Below are positions 9,907 to 18,200 of a DNA stretch of 64,000 nt, piece after piece. The notes under the pieces were generated by a model. It saw only the letters and a program-made list of their open reading frames with translations. It was not told the origin of the DNA and did no database searches. This DNA is from Litorihabitans aurantiacus. Its GTDB lineage: Bacteria > Actinomycetota > Actinomycetes > Actinomycetales > Beutenbergiaceae. Location of the stretch: NCBI RefSeq assembly GCF_030161595.1, contig NZ_BSUM01000001.1, forward strand, positions 3,410,001 through 3,474,000, in the 5' to 3' direction. The position numbers and the translations under genes are program-made. The stretch's first letter is position 1. The number at the start of each line of letters is the position of its first letter.

Positions 9907-10535
9907 CACCCGCGGTCGATCCACTCCTGGCGGTGCGGCGCCTCGGCCCCGATGCTCGTGTCGGGGCCGTGCCCGGTGTGGACGACCGTCTCGGGCGGCA
10001 GCGTCAGGAGGTTGTCGGTGATCGACTCGACGATCTGCCCGAACGAGGAGTAGTCCCAGCGGGTGGCGCCCGGCCCACCCTCGAACAGGGTGTCGCCGGT
10101 GAAGACGGCACCGAGCCCCGTCGCGACGACGACGCTCGCGCCCGGCGTGTGGCCCGGGGTGTGCCGGACCTCGAGCTCGGTGCCGGCGACGTGGACGATC
10201 TGGTGCGGCGGCAGCGCCGTCGCGGGGAAGGGCGTGTCGCCGTGGGCCGCCTCCCACAGGAACTCGTCCGCGTGGTGCAGCCAGATCGGGCCGCCCGTGA
10301 GGCGGGCCAGCTCGGGTGCGCCACCGATGTGGTCGCGGTGGCCGTGGGTCAGCAGGATGCCGACGACGCGTCGGCCGGCGACGGCCTCGGCGATGACGTC
10401 GGGCTGGTGGGACGCGTCGATGACGACGACCTCGGTGTCGTCACCCACGATCCACACGTTGTTCTCGAGCTCGACCTCGCGGCCGTCGACGGGGTGGGTG
10501 CCGCGGGTCAGGACGCGCTGGATGCTCACCATCAC
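9903..10535 (-). CDS. Metallo-beta-lactamase-fold hydrolase (glyoxalase II-like)
   Basis: The product is 210 aa with a full MBL metal site: THGHRDHIGG (residues 63-72; HxHxDH), HTPGHTPG (125-132), GDTLF (147-151) and a late HTGHG (186-190). This layout fits small thioester hydrolases of the glyoxalase II/YcbL group; in actinobacteria such proteins often act on mycothiol adducts, but substrate cannot be read from sequence. The GTG start gives MV-type residues before VSIQRVLT. It is translationally coupled to the flavin reductase downstream. Immediately upstream lies an 85-bp perfect palindrome. Confidence 0.78.
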   Translation of the reverse strand: MMVSIQRVLTRGTHPVDGREVELENNVWIVGDDTEVVVIDASHQPDVIAEAVAGRRVVGILLTHGHRDHIGGAPELARLTGGPIWLHHADEFLWEAAHGDTPFPATALPPHQIVHVAGTELEVRHTPGHTPGASVVVATGLGAVFTGDTLFEGGPGATRWDYSSFGQIVESITDNLLTLPPETVVHTGHGPDTSIGAEAPHRQEWIDRGW

Positions 10536-10568
10536 CCGACCCTACGGGAGGGGTGATCCTCGGGGTCT

Positions 10569-10653
10569 GTCGGCAATCCTCTCGGGGAACGTCAGCAACC
10601 CTCTCGCGAAATTCGCGAGAGGGTTGCTGACGTTCCCCGAGAGGATTGCCGAC
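10569..10653. repeat. 85-bp perfect palindrome built from the 22-nt CGAGAG repeat
   Basis: Two perfectly complementary 42-nt arms (10569-10610 and 10612-10653) flank a single A. Each arm holds two units of the CGAGAG-type repeat with 22-nt spacing (on the plus strand CGAGAG at about 10615 and 10637), so the palindrome is two tandem pairs placed head to head. It starts 6 nt beyond the stop of the AztD-like gene and may end transcription there, but it is far longer than a normal terminator. Confidence 0.85.
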
Positions 10654-10658
10654 GTGGT

Positions 10659-11975
10659 TCAGCCGGTGACGACCACCATCTCGTTGGGCGTCGCGGGCAG
10701 CTCCGTGGACTTCCAGACCTCACCGGTCTCGTAGTCCACGACGTGCAGCTCGTTCGTCGCGGGCTCGGTGATGTACGCCATCCCGTCGACGACCTTGACG
10801 GCCGGCTGCGGCTGCTGCCACTCCTCGGGCACCTCCCACGCGTCGATCACCGGCGCGGTGCGCACGATCTCGCCCGTGGTCGGGTCGATCACGCGGAGCG
10901 CGCCGTCGGTGCCGAGCACCAGCGCGGTGTCGTCGTCGCCCCGCGCGAGGTTGCGGAAGGTGTACTGCGAGCCGATGTCGACGATCTGGATCGTCTCCGC
11001 CTCGGTGTCGATCAGCGAGACGCTCGTGAGCACGCCCTCGGGGTCGGTCTTGTAGTCGCCGAGCACGACCGAGGACGTCTCGGTGCCGAACTGGTTGCCG
11101 ATGCGGCCGTAGGCGTCGGGCGAGGCGACCTTGTGGAAGTGGTCGCCGTGCAGGATCAGGACGCCGTCCTCGCAGCCGAGCACGACGGTCTCCTCACCGG
11201 CCACGGTCTCACCGTGCACGCCGGGGCACTCCGCGCTCGCGTCGAGCTCGACGTCGGACGCGTCGAGCACGCGAGCGCCGGTACGGCCCTCGTCGGTGCC
11301 CTCGGTCACCACGAGCTGGCCGTCCTGCGACGCCACGGCGACCCCGTGGTGCGCCGACGGCGTCGTGAAGGTCCGTACGGGCGCCACCTCGCCCGCCTCG
11401 GCGGCGTCGGCCCAGCCGTCGGCCGGGACGACCGTCACGTCGCCGGTGCCGTCGTCGAAGAGCGCGGTCAGGCCGTCGTGCACGACGACGTGGGCAGGCG
11501 TCTCGGCCTCGACGATCACGTCGTGCAGGGCCGGGGCGGCGGTGAAGTAGTGGGAGTGGTCGCCGTGCGCCTGGCTCCAGGTGCCGGCGTCGAGCAGCGC
11601 CCAGCCGCCCGCGGTGGTGACGGCGACGTGCCGGCCGTCACCGGCGTCGGACAGGCGGTTGAAGCCGTCCAGCGGGAGGTCGGCCTCGACCTCGAGGGTC
11701 GAGGCGTCGAGCACGAGGAGGCCGCCGTCGTAGGTCAGCGTGACGCGCGGGGTGCGCGCCGCGGCCTCGGTGGCACCGGCCTCCTCGTCGTGGCCCTCCT
11801 CGCCCTCGCCCTCGTGGTCGTCGGACTCGGTCGCGGTGCCGGACTCGGACGGCGTGGACGTGCCGGACGTGCCGGAGTCGGCGGCGTCGGTGTCGCTGCC
11901 GCCGCACGCGGCGAGCACGAGGGTCAGGGCGAGCGCGCCGGTGAGGGCGAGCGGGCGTCGGGTCGAAACGCTCAT
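10659..11975 (-). CDS. AztD-like zinc-binding lipoprotein
   Basis: The 438-aa product has a lipoprotein signal (LTLVLAACGG), then an acidic and His-containing linker rich in Asp, Glu and His (about residues 45-70), then a repetitive beta-propeller-like region with many His, such as HGDHSHYF and HGDHFHK. This matches the periplasmic/extracellular zinc chaperone family AztD, which passes zinc to the solute-binding protein of an ABC importer. No AztABC genes are in this window. The gene lies downstream of the CobW-like gene in the same direction, with 72 nt between them including a short GC hairpin, so zinc-starvation control from the Zur-type site near 13270 is likely. Confidence 0.78.
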   Translation of the reverse strand: MSVSTRRPLALTGALALTLVLAACGGSDTDAADSGTSGTSTPSESGTATESDDHEGEGEEGHDEEAGATEAAARTPRVTLTYDGGLLVLDASTLEVEADLPLDGFNRLSDAGDGRHVAVTTAGGWALLDAGTWSQAHGDHSHYFTAAPALHDVIVEAETPAHVVVHDGLTALFDDGTGDVTVVPADGWADAAEAGEVAPVRTFTTPSAHHGVAVASQDGQLVVTEGTDEGRTGARVLDASDVELDASAECPGVHGETVAGEETVVLGCEDGVLILHGDHFHKVASPDAYGRIGNQFGTETSSVVLGDYKTDPEGVLTSVSLIDTEAETIQIVDIGSQYTFRNLARGDDDTALVLGTDGALRVIDPTTGEIVRTAPVIDAWEVPEEWQQPQPAVKVVDGMAYITEPATNELHVVDYETGEVWKSTELPATPNEMVVVTG

Positions 11976-12047
11976 GGGTGGAACCTGGCTCCCCGGGCGG
12001 GGAGCGCGCCTTTCATCTGGGTGGTGCGGGTCTGGTGGTGGTGCGAG

Positions 12048-13249
12048 TCAGGACCGGTACAGGTCCGCGGGGTCGCCGAGGTAGACCTCGAGCGGGTCGG
12101 GGCGGCCGAGCCACGCGGCCGGTCCGGCGGCGATCTCGGCGTCGGTCAGCAGCGCCTCGTCGAAGGCGCGCCGCAGGCGGGTGCGCTCGCTCGCCGGGCC
12201 GGTGCCGACGACGGTCAGGTACGTCTCGGGGCGCGCGTCCTCCCACGGTCCGGCGACGCCGACGCACACCGTCCCGCCCGTCGCCTCCCAGCCGCACACC
12301 GCGTCGGGCCGGTTGGGCAGCCAGAACCGGCCGCGGCTCGTGGTGCGCTCGCAGGCGAGGTCGCGGATGCGCTCCATCAGCCGGTCGGGGTGGAACGGCC
12401 GCTCGCTGCGCAGGTCGAGCGACCACGCACCGGAGGGGGCCAGGCGGGCGCCGTCGGCGGTCGTGACGGCCTCGACGAAACCGTGCCCCGCCCCGAGCGT
12501 GACCGGGTCGTGCGCGATCTCGAGCGCCGCGTCGTCGTGCTCACCCGCCAGCGCGTCGGCGAGCCACGGGGCGCACGTGTCGTCGCAGCGGTGCGAGGCG
12601 GGGGAGCGGAGCGCGTCGACGACGTCGCTGCCACGCCGGGCGCTCGGGTCGAGCGCGGCCTCGCGGTCGACGGGTGCCACGACGACGACGTCGGCCGCCG
12701 TCAGCTGCGCGAGCAGCGCGTCGTCGCCGTCGTGCAGCTGGGGGAGTGCGCGTGCGCCGTCGACCACCGCGACGGTGAGGCCGAGCCGTGCGCGGTGCAG
12801 GGGACCCTCCGGTCCGGAGGCCGCGAGGAGGGTGCGTGTGGCCGGGAAGATCTCCGCGCCGACCGGGAGGGCGAGCAGCACGCCGCGCAGGGGGTGCTCC
12901 CGTCGGCGGCGGCCTCGAGCAGCTCGGCGATGACCGGGACCGCGTCCTCGCGCAGGGCGCAACCGGGGCAGGCGTGCTCCATCGGCACGACCTCGTCGCG
13001 CGACGGCGACGCGGGCCCTGCGTCGCCGGACCGGAACCCGAGCGAACCCTCGAGCCCGCCCTCGCCGAGCACGCGCCGGCGCAGCACGACGTCGGGGTCG
13101 CCGTCGGTCCCGCCGTCGCCGTCGGACTCGAGATCGTGCACGACGGCGACGACGCCGGGCGCGTCGAGCAGCGCGGTCATCACGAGGGCGTCGCGGTCGG
13201 TGCGATCGGTGCTGGCCAGCACGACGATCGGAACGGCGGAGGTCGTCAT
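12048..13249 (-). CDS. CobW-like zinc-homeostasis protein lacking the P-loop (frameshifted)
   Basis: Read across one missing base in the G5 run at 12890-12894, this is a protein of about 400 aa. The start at 13249 (MTTSAVPIVVLAS) is 17 nt from the Zur-like palindrome. The N-terminal part has the CobW layout, with HACPGCALRED where the family metal motif CxCC normally sits, and the C-terminal part has the CobW_C signature (RGRFWLPNRPDAVCGWE). The usual GxxGxGKT Walker A is replaced by LASTDRTDRDALV, so GTP binding may be lost. Zinc-chaperone GTPases of this family are often Zur targets; the adjacent zinc-free ribosomal operon and AztD-like gene support that role here. Confidence 0.78.
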
Positions 13250-13265
13250 GGCCACGAGCGTAGCC

Positions 13266-13285
13266 TTGACGATAACGATTCTCAA
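13266..13285. promoter_or_regulatory. Zur-type operator between the CobW-like gene and the alternative ribosomal operon
   Basis: An imperfect palindrome, TTGACGATAACGATTCTCAA, is AT-rich for this genome. It lies 17 nt from the CobW-like start (13249) and 18 nt from rpmB (13303). The TGA...ATAACGAT...TCA pattern resembles Fur-family Zur boxes. Zur repression of both divergent units is inferred from gene content. Confidence 0.75.
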
Positions 13286-13302
13286 ACTCTAGGTTGGTCC
13301 GC

Positions 13303-13539
13303 ATGTCAGCCATCTGCCAGCTCACCGGCGTGCACCCGCGCTTCGGGAGGTCCGTCTCCCACTCGCACGTGCGCACGTCCCGCCGCTTCAACCCCAACGT
13401 CCAGCGAAAGCGGTACTTCGTGCCGTCGCTCGGCCGCACCGTGACGCTCACGCTGTCCACGAAGGCGATCCGCACGATCGACCGCATCGGGATCGACGTC
13501 GCCGTCGCGCAGATCCGTGCGCGGGGAGGGAAGGTCTGA
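13303..13539 (+). CDS. rpmB: Ribosomal protein L28, zinc-independent paralogue
   Basis: This is a 78-aa large-subunit protein with the L28 signature ([15 protein letters not shown], then [17 protein letters not shown] and a C-terminal [20 protein letters not shown]). It lacks CxxC zinc pairs, which marks it as the C-minus type made when zinc is scarce, replacing the zinc-binding copy and freeing metal. It is the first gene of a six-gene operon and starts 18 nt from the Zur-like site. Its TGA overlaps the next ATG by one base. Confidence 0.93.
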   Translation: MSAICQLTGVHPRFGRSVSHSHVRTSRRFNPNVQRKRYFVPSLGRTVTLTLSTKAIRTIDRIGIDVAVAQIRARGGKV

Positions 13540-13709
13540 TGGCGAGCAGGACCGCGGACGTCCGCCCCAAGATCAAGCTGCGCTCCACCGCCGGCACCGG
13601 CGTCACGTACGTGACGCGCAAGAACCGTCGCAACAGCCCCGACCGGCTCGTGCTGCGCAAGTACGACCGCGTGGTGCGACGCCACGTCGAGTTCCGCGAG
13701 GAGCGCTGA
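13539..13709 (+). CDS. rpmG: Ribosomal protein L33, zinc-independent paralogue
   Basis: The product is 56 aa and carries the L33 pattern [35 protein letters not shown]. The CxxC pairs of zinc-binding L33 are absent: the positions are filled by Arg, Val and Tyr. It begins at the TGATG junction with rpmB and ends in another TGATG junction with rpsN, so translation of the three is coupled. Its role is to substitute for the zinc-binding L33 under zinc limitation. Confidence 0.93.
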   Translation: MASRTADVRPKIKLRSTAGTGVTYVTRKNRRNSPDRLVLRKYDRVVRRHVEFREER

Positions 13710-14014
13710 TGGCCAAGAAGAGCAAGATCGCGCGCAACGAGCAGCGCCGCGCCGTCGTCGAGCGCCACGCGCAGGTGCGGCGCGAGCTGAAGCGCGCGAG
13801 CGTCGACCCCGCACGCACCGACACCGAGCGCGAGGCCGCGATGCGCGCGCTGCACCGGCTCCCGCGCGACGCGAGCCCCACCCGCGTGCGCAACCGCGAC
13901 GTCTCCGACGGTCGGCCGCGCGCCTACTACCGCAAGTTCGGCCTCTCGCGCGTCAAGCTGCGCGAGATGGCCCTCGCCGGGGAGCTCCCCGGCGTGACGA
14001 AGTCGAGCTGGTGA
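13709..14014 (+). CDS. rpsN: Ribosomal protein S14, zinc-independent long form
   Basis: The product is 101 aa, the length of the C-minus S14 form (the zinc-binding form is about 61 aa). It begins [20 protein letters not shown] and includes [41 protein letters not shown], where the zinc form would have CxxC. It is a small-subunit head protein that replaces the zinc-binding S14 during zinc starvation. It overlaps rpmG by one base and lies 4 nt before rpmE2. Confidence 0.95.
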   Translation: MAKKSKIARNEQRRAVVERHAQVRRELKRASVDPARTDTEREAAMRALHRLPRDASPTRVRNRDVSDGRPRAYYRKFGLSRVKLREMALAGELPGVTKSSW

Positions 14015-14018
14015 GCTG

Positions 14019-14297
14019 ATGAAGAGAGACATCCACCCCGTCTACGAGCCCGTCGTGTTCCGCGACGTCTCCGTGCCCGAGGGCACGCCCGGCCGCGAGT
14101 TCCTCACGCGCTCCACGGCGGCCACCTCCGCCACCGCCACGACCGTGTGGTCCGACGGCCGCACCTACCCCGTCGTGGAGGTCCAGATCTCCTCGGTGAG
14201 CCACCCGTTCTACACGGGCCGCCAGAAGATCCTCGACACCGCCGGTCGCGTCGAGAAGTTCAACCGCCGCTACGGCCGTTCGGGCGGTGCCTCGTGA
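14019..14297 (+). CDS. rpmE2: Ribosomal protein L31 type B (zinc-independent)
   Basis: The 92-aa product matches type B L31: [16 protein letters not shown] at the start and [28 protein letters not shown] near the end. It lacks the CxxC of type A L31. Displacement of the zinc-binding L31 from ribosomes by type B is a known early response to zinc depletion in bacteria. Its 3' end overlaps the GTG start of rpmJ by 4 nt. Confidence 0.95.
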   Translation: MKRDIHPVYEPVVFRDVSVPEGTPGREFLTRSTAATSATATTVWSDGRTYPVVEVQISSVSHPFYTGRQKILDTAGRVEKFNRRYGRSGGAS

Positions 14298-14416
14298 AGG
14301 TCCGCGCCTCCCTGGCCTCGCTCGCGCGCAAGGACGGCTCGATCGTCGTGCGACGGCGCGGCAAGGTGTTCGTGATCAACAAGAAGAATCCTCGGTGGAA
14401 GGGCAGGCAGGGCTGA
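14294..14416 (+). CDS. rpmJ: Ribosomal protein L36, zinc-independent paralogue
   Basis: This is a 40-aa protein starting at GTG in the GTGA overlap with rpmE2. It reads [20 protein letters not shown] and ends [14 protein letters not shown], matching the L36 family without the C-C-C-H zinc ligands. It is too short to be noticed without operon context, but the family match and the TGATG junction with rpmF make it secure. Confidence 0.92.
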   Translation: MKVRASLASLARKDGSIVVRRRGKVFVINKKNPRWKGRQG

Positions 14417-14586
14417 TGGCGGTCCCCAAGCGCAAGCTGTCGCGGTCGAACACGCGCTCGCGACGGTCGCGGTGGAAGGCTGAGCCCGTCGACCTCGTCC
14501 CCGTCCGGACGCCGGCCGGGGAGTGGGTGCGGGTGCCACGCCGGCTCGCGCGCGCCGTGACGCGGGGGTTGGTCGTGCCCGAGTGA
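14416..14586 (+). CDS. rpmF: Ribosomal protein L32, zinc-independent paralogue
   Basis: The product is 56 aa and begins [20 protein letters not shown], the L32 N-terminus. The C-terminal half ([20 protein letters not shown]) lacks the four cysteines of the zinc-binding form. It is the last of the six alternative ribosomal protein genes and begins at a TGATG junction with rpmJ. Confidence 0.92.
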   Translation: MAVPKRKLSRSNTRSRRSRWKAEPVDLVPVRTPAGEWVRVPRRLARAVTRGLVVPE

Positions 14587-14604
14587 CGTGAGCGTGCTGC
14601 ACCA

Positions 14605-14645
14605 GGGTGGGCACGGTCCGCCGTAGCGTGGGGCCGTGCCCACCC
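14605..14645 (+). terminator. Possible hairpin ending the alternative ribosomal operon
   Basis: GGGTGGGCACGG (14605-14616) pairs with CCGTGCCCACCC (14634-14645). The right arm includes the GTG start of the Nudix gene, so the structure could end the upstream operon or limit translation of the Nudix gene. Confidence 0.4.
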
Positions 14646-15103
14646 CCGACTTCATCCTCGAGCTCCGCCGCCACGTCGGAACCGCACCGCTGTGGTTGAC
14701 GGGCGTGACCGCCGTCGTGCTCCGCGGGCGCGAGGTGCTGCTGGTGCGGCGCGCCGACAACGGTGCGTGGACGCCGGTCACCGGCATCGTCGACCCCGGC
14801 GAGGAGCCGGCCGTCGCGGCCGTGCGCGAGGTGCTCGAGGAGGCCGACGTCGTCGCGACGGCGCAGCGCCTCGCGAGCGTGGCCGTCACCGAGGAGGTCG
14901 TCTACGACAACGGCGACCGCACGCAGTACCTCGACCTCACCTTCCGCTGCGACTTCGTCTCCGGTCGGCCGCACCCGGCCGACGGCGAGAACACCGAGGC
15001 GCGGTGGTGCGACGTCGACGACCTCCCGCCGATGACGGAGCGCATGCGCTCCCGGATCGCGGACGCGCTCCCCGAGCGCGGCGAGGCGCTGTTCCGCGCC
15101 TGA
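14636..15103 (+). CDS. Nudix hydrolase
   Basis: The product is 155 aa with a complete Nudix box, GIVDPGEEPAVAAVREVLEE (about residues 49-68; Gx5Ex7REuxEExGu). It hydrolyses a nucleoside diphosphate linked to another moiety; the flanking LTGVTAVVLRGREVLLVRR and ADGENTEARWCDVDDLP segments are typical of small actinobacterial MutT/NUDIX proteins of unknown substrate. The GTG start at 14636 is used because it gives the natural N-terminus PTPDFILELRRHVG. It stands alone, about 50 nt after rpmF, with its start inside a possible hairpin. Confidence 0.85.
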   Translation: MPTPDFILELRRHVGTAPLWLTGVTAVVLRGREVLLVRRADNGAWTPVTGIVDPGEEPAVAAVREVLEEADVVATAQRLASVAVTEEVVYDNGDRTQYLDLTFRCDFVSGRPHPADGENTEARWCDVDDLPPMTERMRSRIADALPERGEALFRA

Positions 15104-15164
15104 GAAGGTGCGCCCGACGGCGTGTCGCACCCATCCGGACACCGTTCCGTGTCGAACTTCGTAC

Positions 15165-17013
15165 ATGGACGAGACCACGAACGGCGCCAATCCCAGCGAC
15201 GAGCGCAGCGGACGGACCGGCACGGGTGCCGCGACGACCGCCGACGCGGCTCGTCCCGCACCCGACCGCGGCGCACCCCGCCTCTGGCAGCCCGGGATCC
15301 TGACCGCCGCACTCGCGGGGATCGTGGTCACCGGGCTCGCCCTCGCCGTCGCCGAGCTCCTGTCGATCCTCGGTGACCGCTTCCAGCTCCTGAACCAGTT
15401 CAGCTCACCGCTGCTGGCCATCGGGGCCGCCTTCATCACGCTGACGCCCGAGTGGCTCAAGCAGTTCGCCATCGCGACGTTCGGCGAGTCCGACAAGATC
15501 GCGCTCCAGGTGGGCATGGGGATCACCGTCCTCGTGCTCGCCGGCGTCATCGGCGTCGTGGCGCGCCGCAGCCCGCGCATCGCGGCCGTGATCCTCGGAC
15601 TCCTCGTGGCGGTCTGCGGGGTCGCGGTGATCACCCGGCCCGCCGCCGTCGGCGTGTGGGACCTCATCCCGTCACTGGTCGGCGGCGTGGTGGGCGTCTA
15701 CGTGCTCGGCCTCCTCTTCCGCCGCACCGCGCTGGACCGCGAGACGCGCGAGCGGCTGATCGCCGAGCGCGACGGCGAGGGCGCGACGGGCGGCAAGGAC
15801 ACGAAGGGCTCGAAGGACGCCGAGGACGCGACGGACACCGAGGCCGAGACGGACGCCAAGGCCGCCGAGGGCGCCGGGACGACCGACCCGCGCGAGTACC
15901 CCACGCGTCGTTCCACGAAGCCCGCCTACGCCAGCTCCCTGGGCCGCCGTCGCTTCCTCGGTCTCGTCGGGATCACCGCCGCCGCGGCGGCGGCCGCGAC
16001 CGCCGTCGGGCGACTCCTGCCCAGCTCGGCCGACGTGAACGCGAGCCGCGAGGCGCTCCGGCTCCCCGAGGCGACGCCGCAGCAGTTCCCCTCGGGCCTC
16101 TCGCTCGACACGATCGACGAGGCGGTCGAGGGGCAGGAGCCGTTCCTCACGCCGAACGAGGACTTCTACCGCATCGACACGGCGCTGACGCTGCCCAACA
16201 TCACTGCCGAGGACTGGTCGCTGCGCATCTACGGCCTCGTGGACACCGAGCGCACGCTGACGTATCAGGAGCTCCTGGAGCTGGAGCAGGTCGAGCGCAC
16301 GATCACCATGACCTGCGTCTCCAACGAGGTCGGGGGCTCGCTCGTCGGGACGGCCACGTGGACCGGTACCCCCTCGAGCCGCTCCTGAAGGACCTCGGCC
16401 CGGCGTCGGACGCCGACTGCGTGCTGTGCACCAGCATCGACGGGTTCACGCTGACCGCCCCCTCGAGGCGCTGACCGACGGGCGCGACGCGCTGCTCGCC
16501 GTCGGGATGAACGGTGAGGTGCTGCCGCAGCGCAACGGGTTCCCGGTGCGCATGGTCGTGCCGGGTCTGTACGGCTTCGTCTCCGCGACGAAGTGGGTCG
16601 TGGAGATGAAGGTCTCGAGGTTCGCCGACGAGGTCGCGTACTGGACCGAGCGCGGCTGGGCCGAGCAGGCACCGATCAAGACCGCCTCCCGCATCGACGT
16701 GCCGCGCGGCTTCAGCCAGGTCAGCGCCGGCGACGAGGTCGTGATCGGTGGTGTCGCGTGGGCACAGACTCGGGGGATCGCCTCGGTGGAGATCCAGGTC
16801 GACCAGGGGGAGTGGCAGGAGGTCGAGCTCTCGCCGGCGCTCTCGAACGACACGTGGCGCCAGTGGCGCACGACGTGGACCGCCGAGCAGGGCGTGCACA
16901 CGATCCGCTGCCGCGCCTACGACGGCGACGGCGAGCTCCAGATCGAGGAGATGGTCGCCCCCATCCCGAACGGGTCCTCCGGCTACGACTCGCGCAGCAT
17001 CACGGTCACCTGA
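15165..17013 (+). CDS. Membrane-bound sulfite-oxidase-fold molybdopterin oxidoreductase (two frameshifts)
   Basis: Read through missing bases in two C5 runs (16369-16373 and 16458-16462), this encodes about 616 aa. Residues to about 190 form several membrane helices. A charged linker follows, then a Tat-like [10 protein letters not shown] and another helix, and then an extracytoplasmic SUOX-fold domain. [10 protein letters not shown] contains the cysteine that would ligate molybdenum. Downstream [17 protein letters not shown] and [15 protein letters not shown] are strongly family-like, and the C-terminus is a dimerisation beta-domain. The physiological substrate is unknown; members are widespread in actinobacteria, frequently beside FAS1 lipoproteins, as here. 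Both restored junctions rebuild contiguous family sequence, so true inactivation is unlikely. Confidence 0.82.
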
Positions 17014-17055
17014 CGTACCGGGGGCGACCCTGTCGCACCCCACCTGACCAGCATC

Positions 17056-17093
17056 GATGGGTCGGATCGAGAATTTTCTCGATCCGACCCATC
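17056..17093. terminator. 38-bp near-perfect palindrome after the molybdopterin enzyme
   Basis: Arms of 18 nt (17056-17073 and 17076-17093) are perfectly complementary around TT. It lies between the oxidoreductase stop and the FAS1 gene. The AT-rich centre (GAGAATTTTCTC) could make a terminator hairpin or, as DNA, a protein-binding palindrome. Confidence 0.6.
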
Positions 17094-17168
17094 CGCTTTC
17101 CCGGGGGCGCCGAACCATCCGTGAGAGACCGGCCGACAGGCCGCACCCCGATCGAAGGAGACACTCAG

Positions 17169-17897
17169 ATGTTCACCACCAAGAAGACCTTCACGTCGCT
17201 GGCCGCCGCTGCCGCTCTCGCGCTCACGCTGTCGGCGTGCGGTGGCGGCGGCGACGAGGCCGAGACCCCGATGTCGCCGAGCGAGACCTCGTCGTCCTCG
17301 GAGTCGATGAGCCCGTCCGAGACCGAGACGTCGGCCAGCCCGTCCGAGGACATGACCGAGTCCGAGTCGATGGACCCGAGCATGGACCCGGCCGCCAACC
17401 TCGTCGGCCCCGGCTGCGCCGCCTACGCGGAGGCCGTGCCGGACGGCGCCGGCTCCGTCTCCGGCATGGCGCAGGACCCGGTCGCCACGGCCGCGTCGAA
17501 CAACCCGCTGCTGACCACCCTGGTCTCCGCGGTCTCCGGCCAGCTCAACCCCGAGGTCGACCTCGTCAGCACGCTGAACAGCGACGAGTTCACCGTCTTC
17601 GCGCCGGTCGACGACGCGTTCGCGAAGATCGACCCCGCGACCCTCGAGTCGCTCGGTGGCGACGCCACCGCGCTCTCCACGGTCCTGACCTACCACGTGG
17701 TCCCCGGCCAGCTCGACCCCGAGCAGGTCGTCGGCACCCACACGACCGTCGAGGGCGAGGACCTCACGATCGAGGGTTCGGGCGACGACCTGATGGTCGG
17801 CGGCCAGGCCTCCGTCATCTGCGGTGGCGTCCAGACCGCCAACGCCACGGTCTACCTCATCGACACGGTGCTCATGCCGCCGTCGATGATGTCCTGA
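17169..17897 (+). CDS. FAS1 (fasciclin) domain lipoprotein, MPT70/MPB83-like
   Basis: The 242-aa product has a lipoprotein signal ([10 protein letters not shown]) and a Ser/Glu/Met-rich linker to about residue 78. A single FAS1 domain follows: [53 protein letters not shown] and [19 protein letters not shown]1 domains mediate adhesion or protein-protein contact outside the cell; mycobacterial MPT70/MPT83 are the closest known type. The start has a GAAGGAG ribosome binding site. Its place after the molybdopterin oxidoreductase matches a recurrent actinobacterial pairing, but the long palindrome between them suggests separate transcripts. Confidence 0.87.
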   Translation: MFTTKKTFTSLAAAAALALTLSACGGGGDEAETPMSPSETSSSSESMSPSETETSASPSEDMTESESMDPSMDPAANLVGPGCAAYAEAVPDGAGSVSGMAQDPVATAASNNPLLTTLVSAVSGQLNPEVDLVSTLNSDEFTVFAPVDDAFAKIDPATLESLGGDATALSTVLTYHVVPGQLDPEQVVGTHTTVEGEDLTIEGSGDDLMVGGQASVICGGVQTANATVYLIDTVLMPPSMMS

Positions 17898-17915
17898 GCC
17901 TCACCCCGCTGACCC

Positions 17916-17953
17916 ACAGCGCCCCGTCCCCGATCAGGGGGGCGGGGCGCTGT
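17916..17953 (+). terminator. Hairpin terminator after the FAS1 gene
   Basis: ACAGCGCCCCG (17916-17926) pairs with CGGGGCGCTGT (17943-17953), with further C:G pairing inside. It begins 19 nt after the stop. Confidence 0.75.
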
Positions 17954-18050
17954 GCTGTCCTCGGAGTGGCCCGGGCTCGAGCCGACCACGATGCGGACGC
18001 CCCGCCCGTCCCGTGGACTCGGGCCCCGCCGTCGGGCTAGGGTCGCAGCA

Positions 18051-18145
18051 CCATCCAGAGCGGCCGAGAGACCTGGCTCGTCGACGCCGCAGCAACCCCC
18101 AACGGAAGCCTCCCGCGGGAAGGGTGCTCACGCCAGGACCGATGG
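18051..18145 (+). ncRNA. SAM-I (S-box) riboswitch upstream of metF
   Basis: The conserved core is visible in order: AGAGCGGCCGAGAGACCTGG (P2 side), GCAGCAACC (junction) and GGGTGCTCACGCCAGGAC (P4/J region). A P1 helix can close between CCATC at 18051-18055 and GATGG at 18141-18145. S-adenosylmethionine binding would lower expression of metF, whose ATG at 18201 is about 55 nt downstream. The match is by reading against the S-box consensus; a covariance-model search would confirm it. Confidence 0.85.
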
Positions 18146-18200
18146 AGACACCGATGCGGGCACACCCCTCTCGGCGTCCGGTACCCGGGAGGCGCGTGGC

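Noticed and set aside
14147-14889. Minus-strand open frames under the ribosomal operon
   Set aside because: They lie opposite six well-identified ribosomal protein genes and have no family resemblance.
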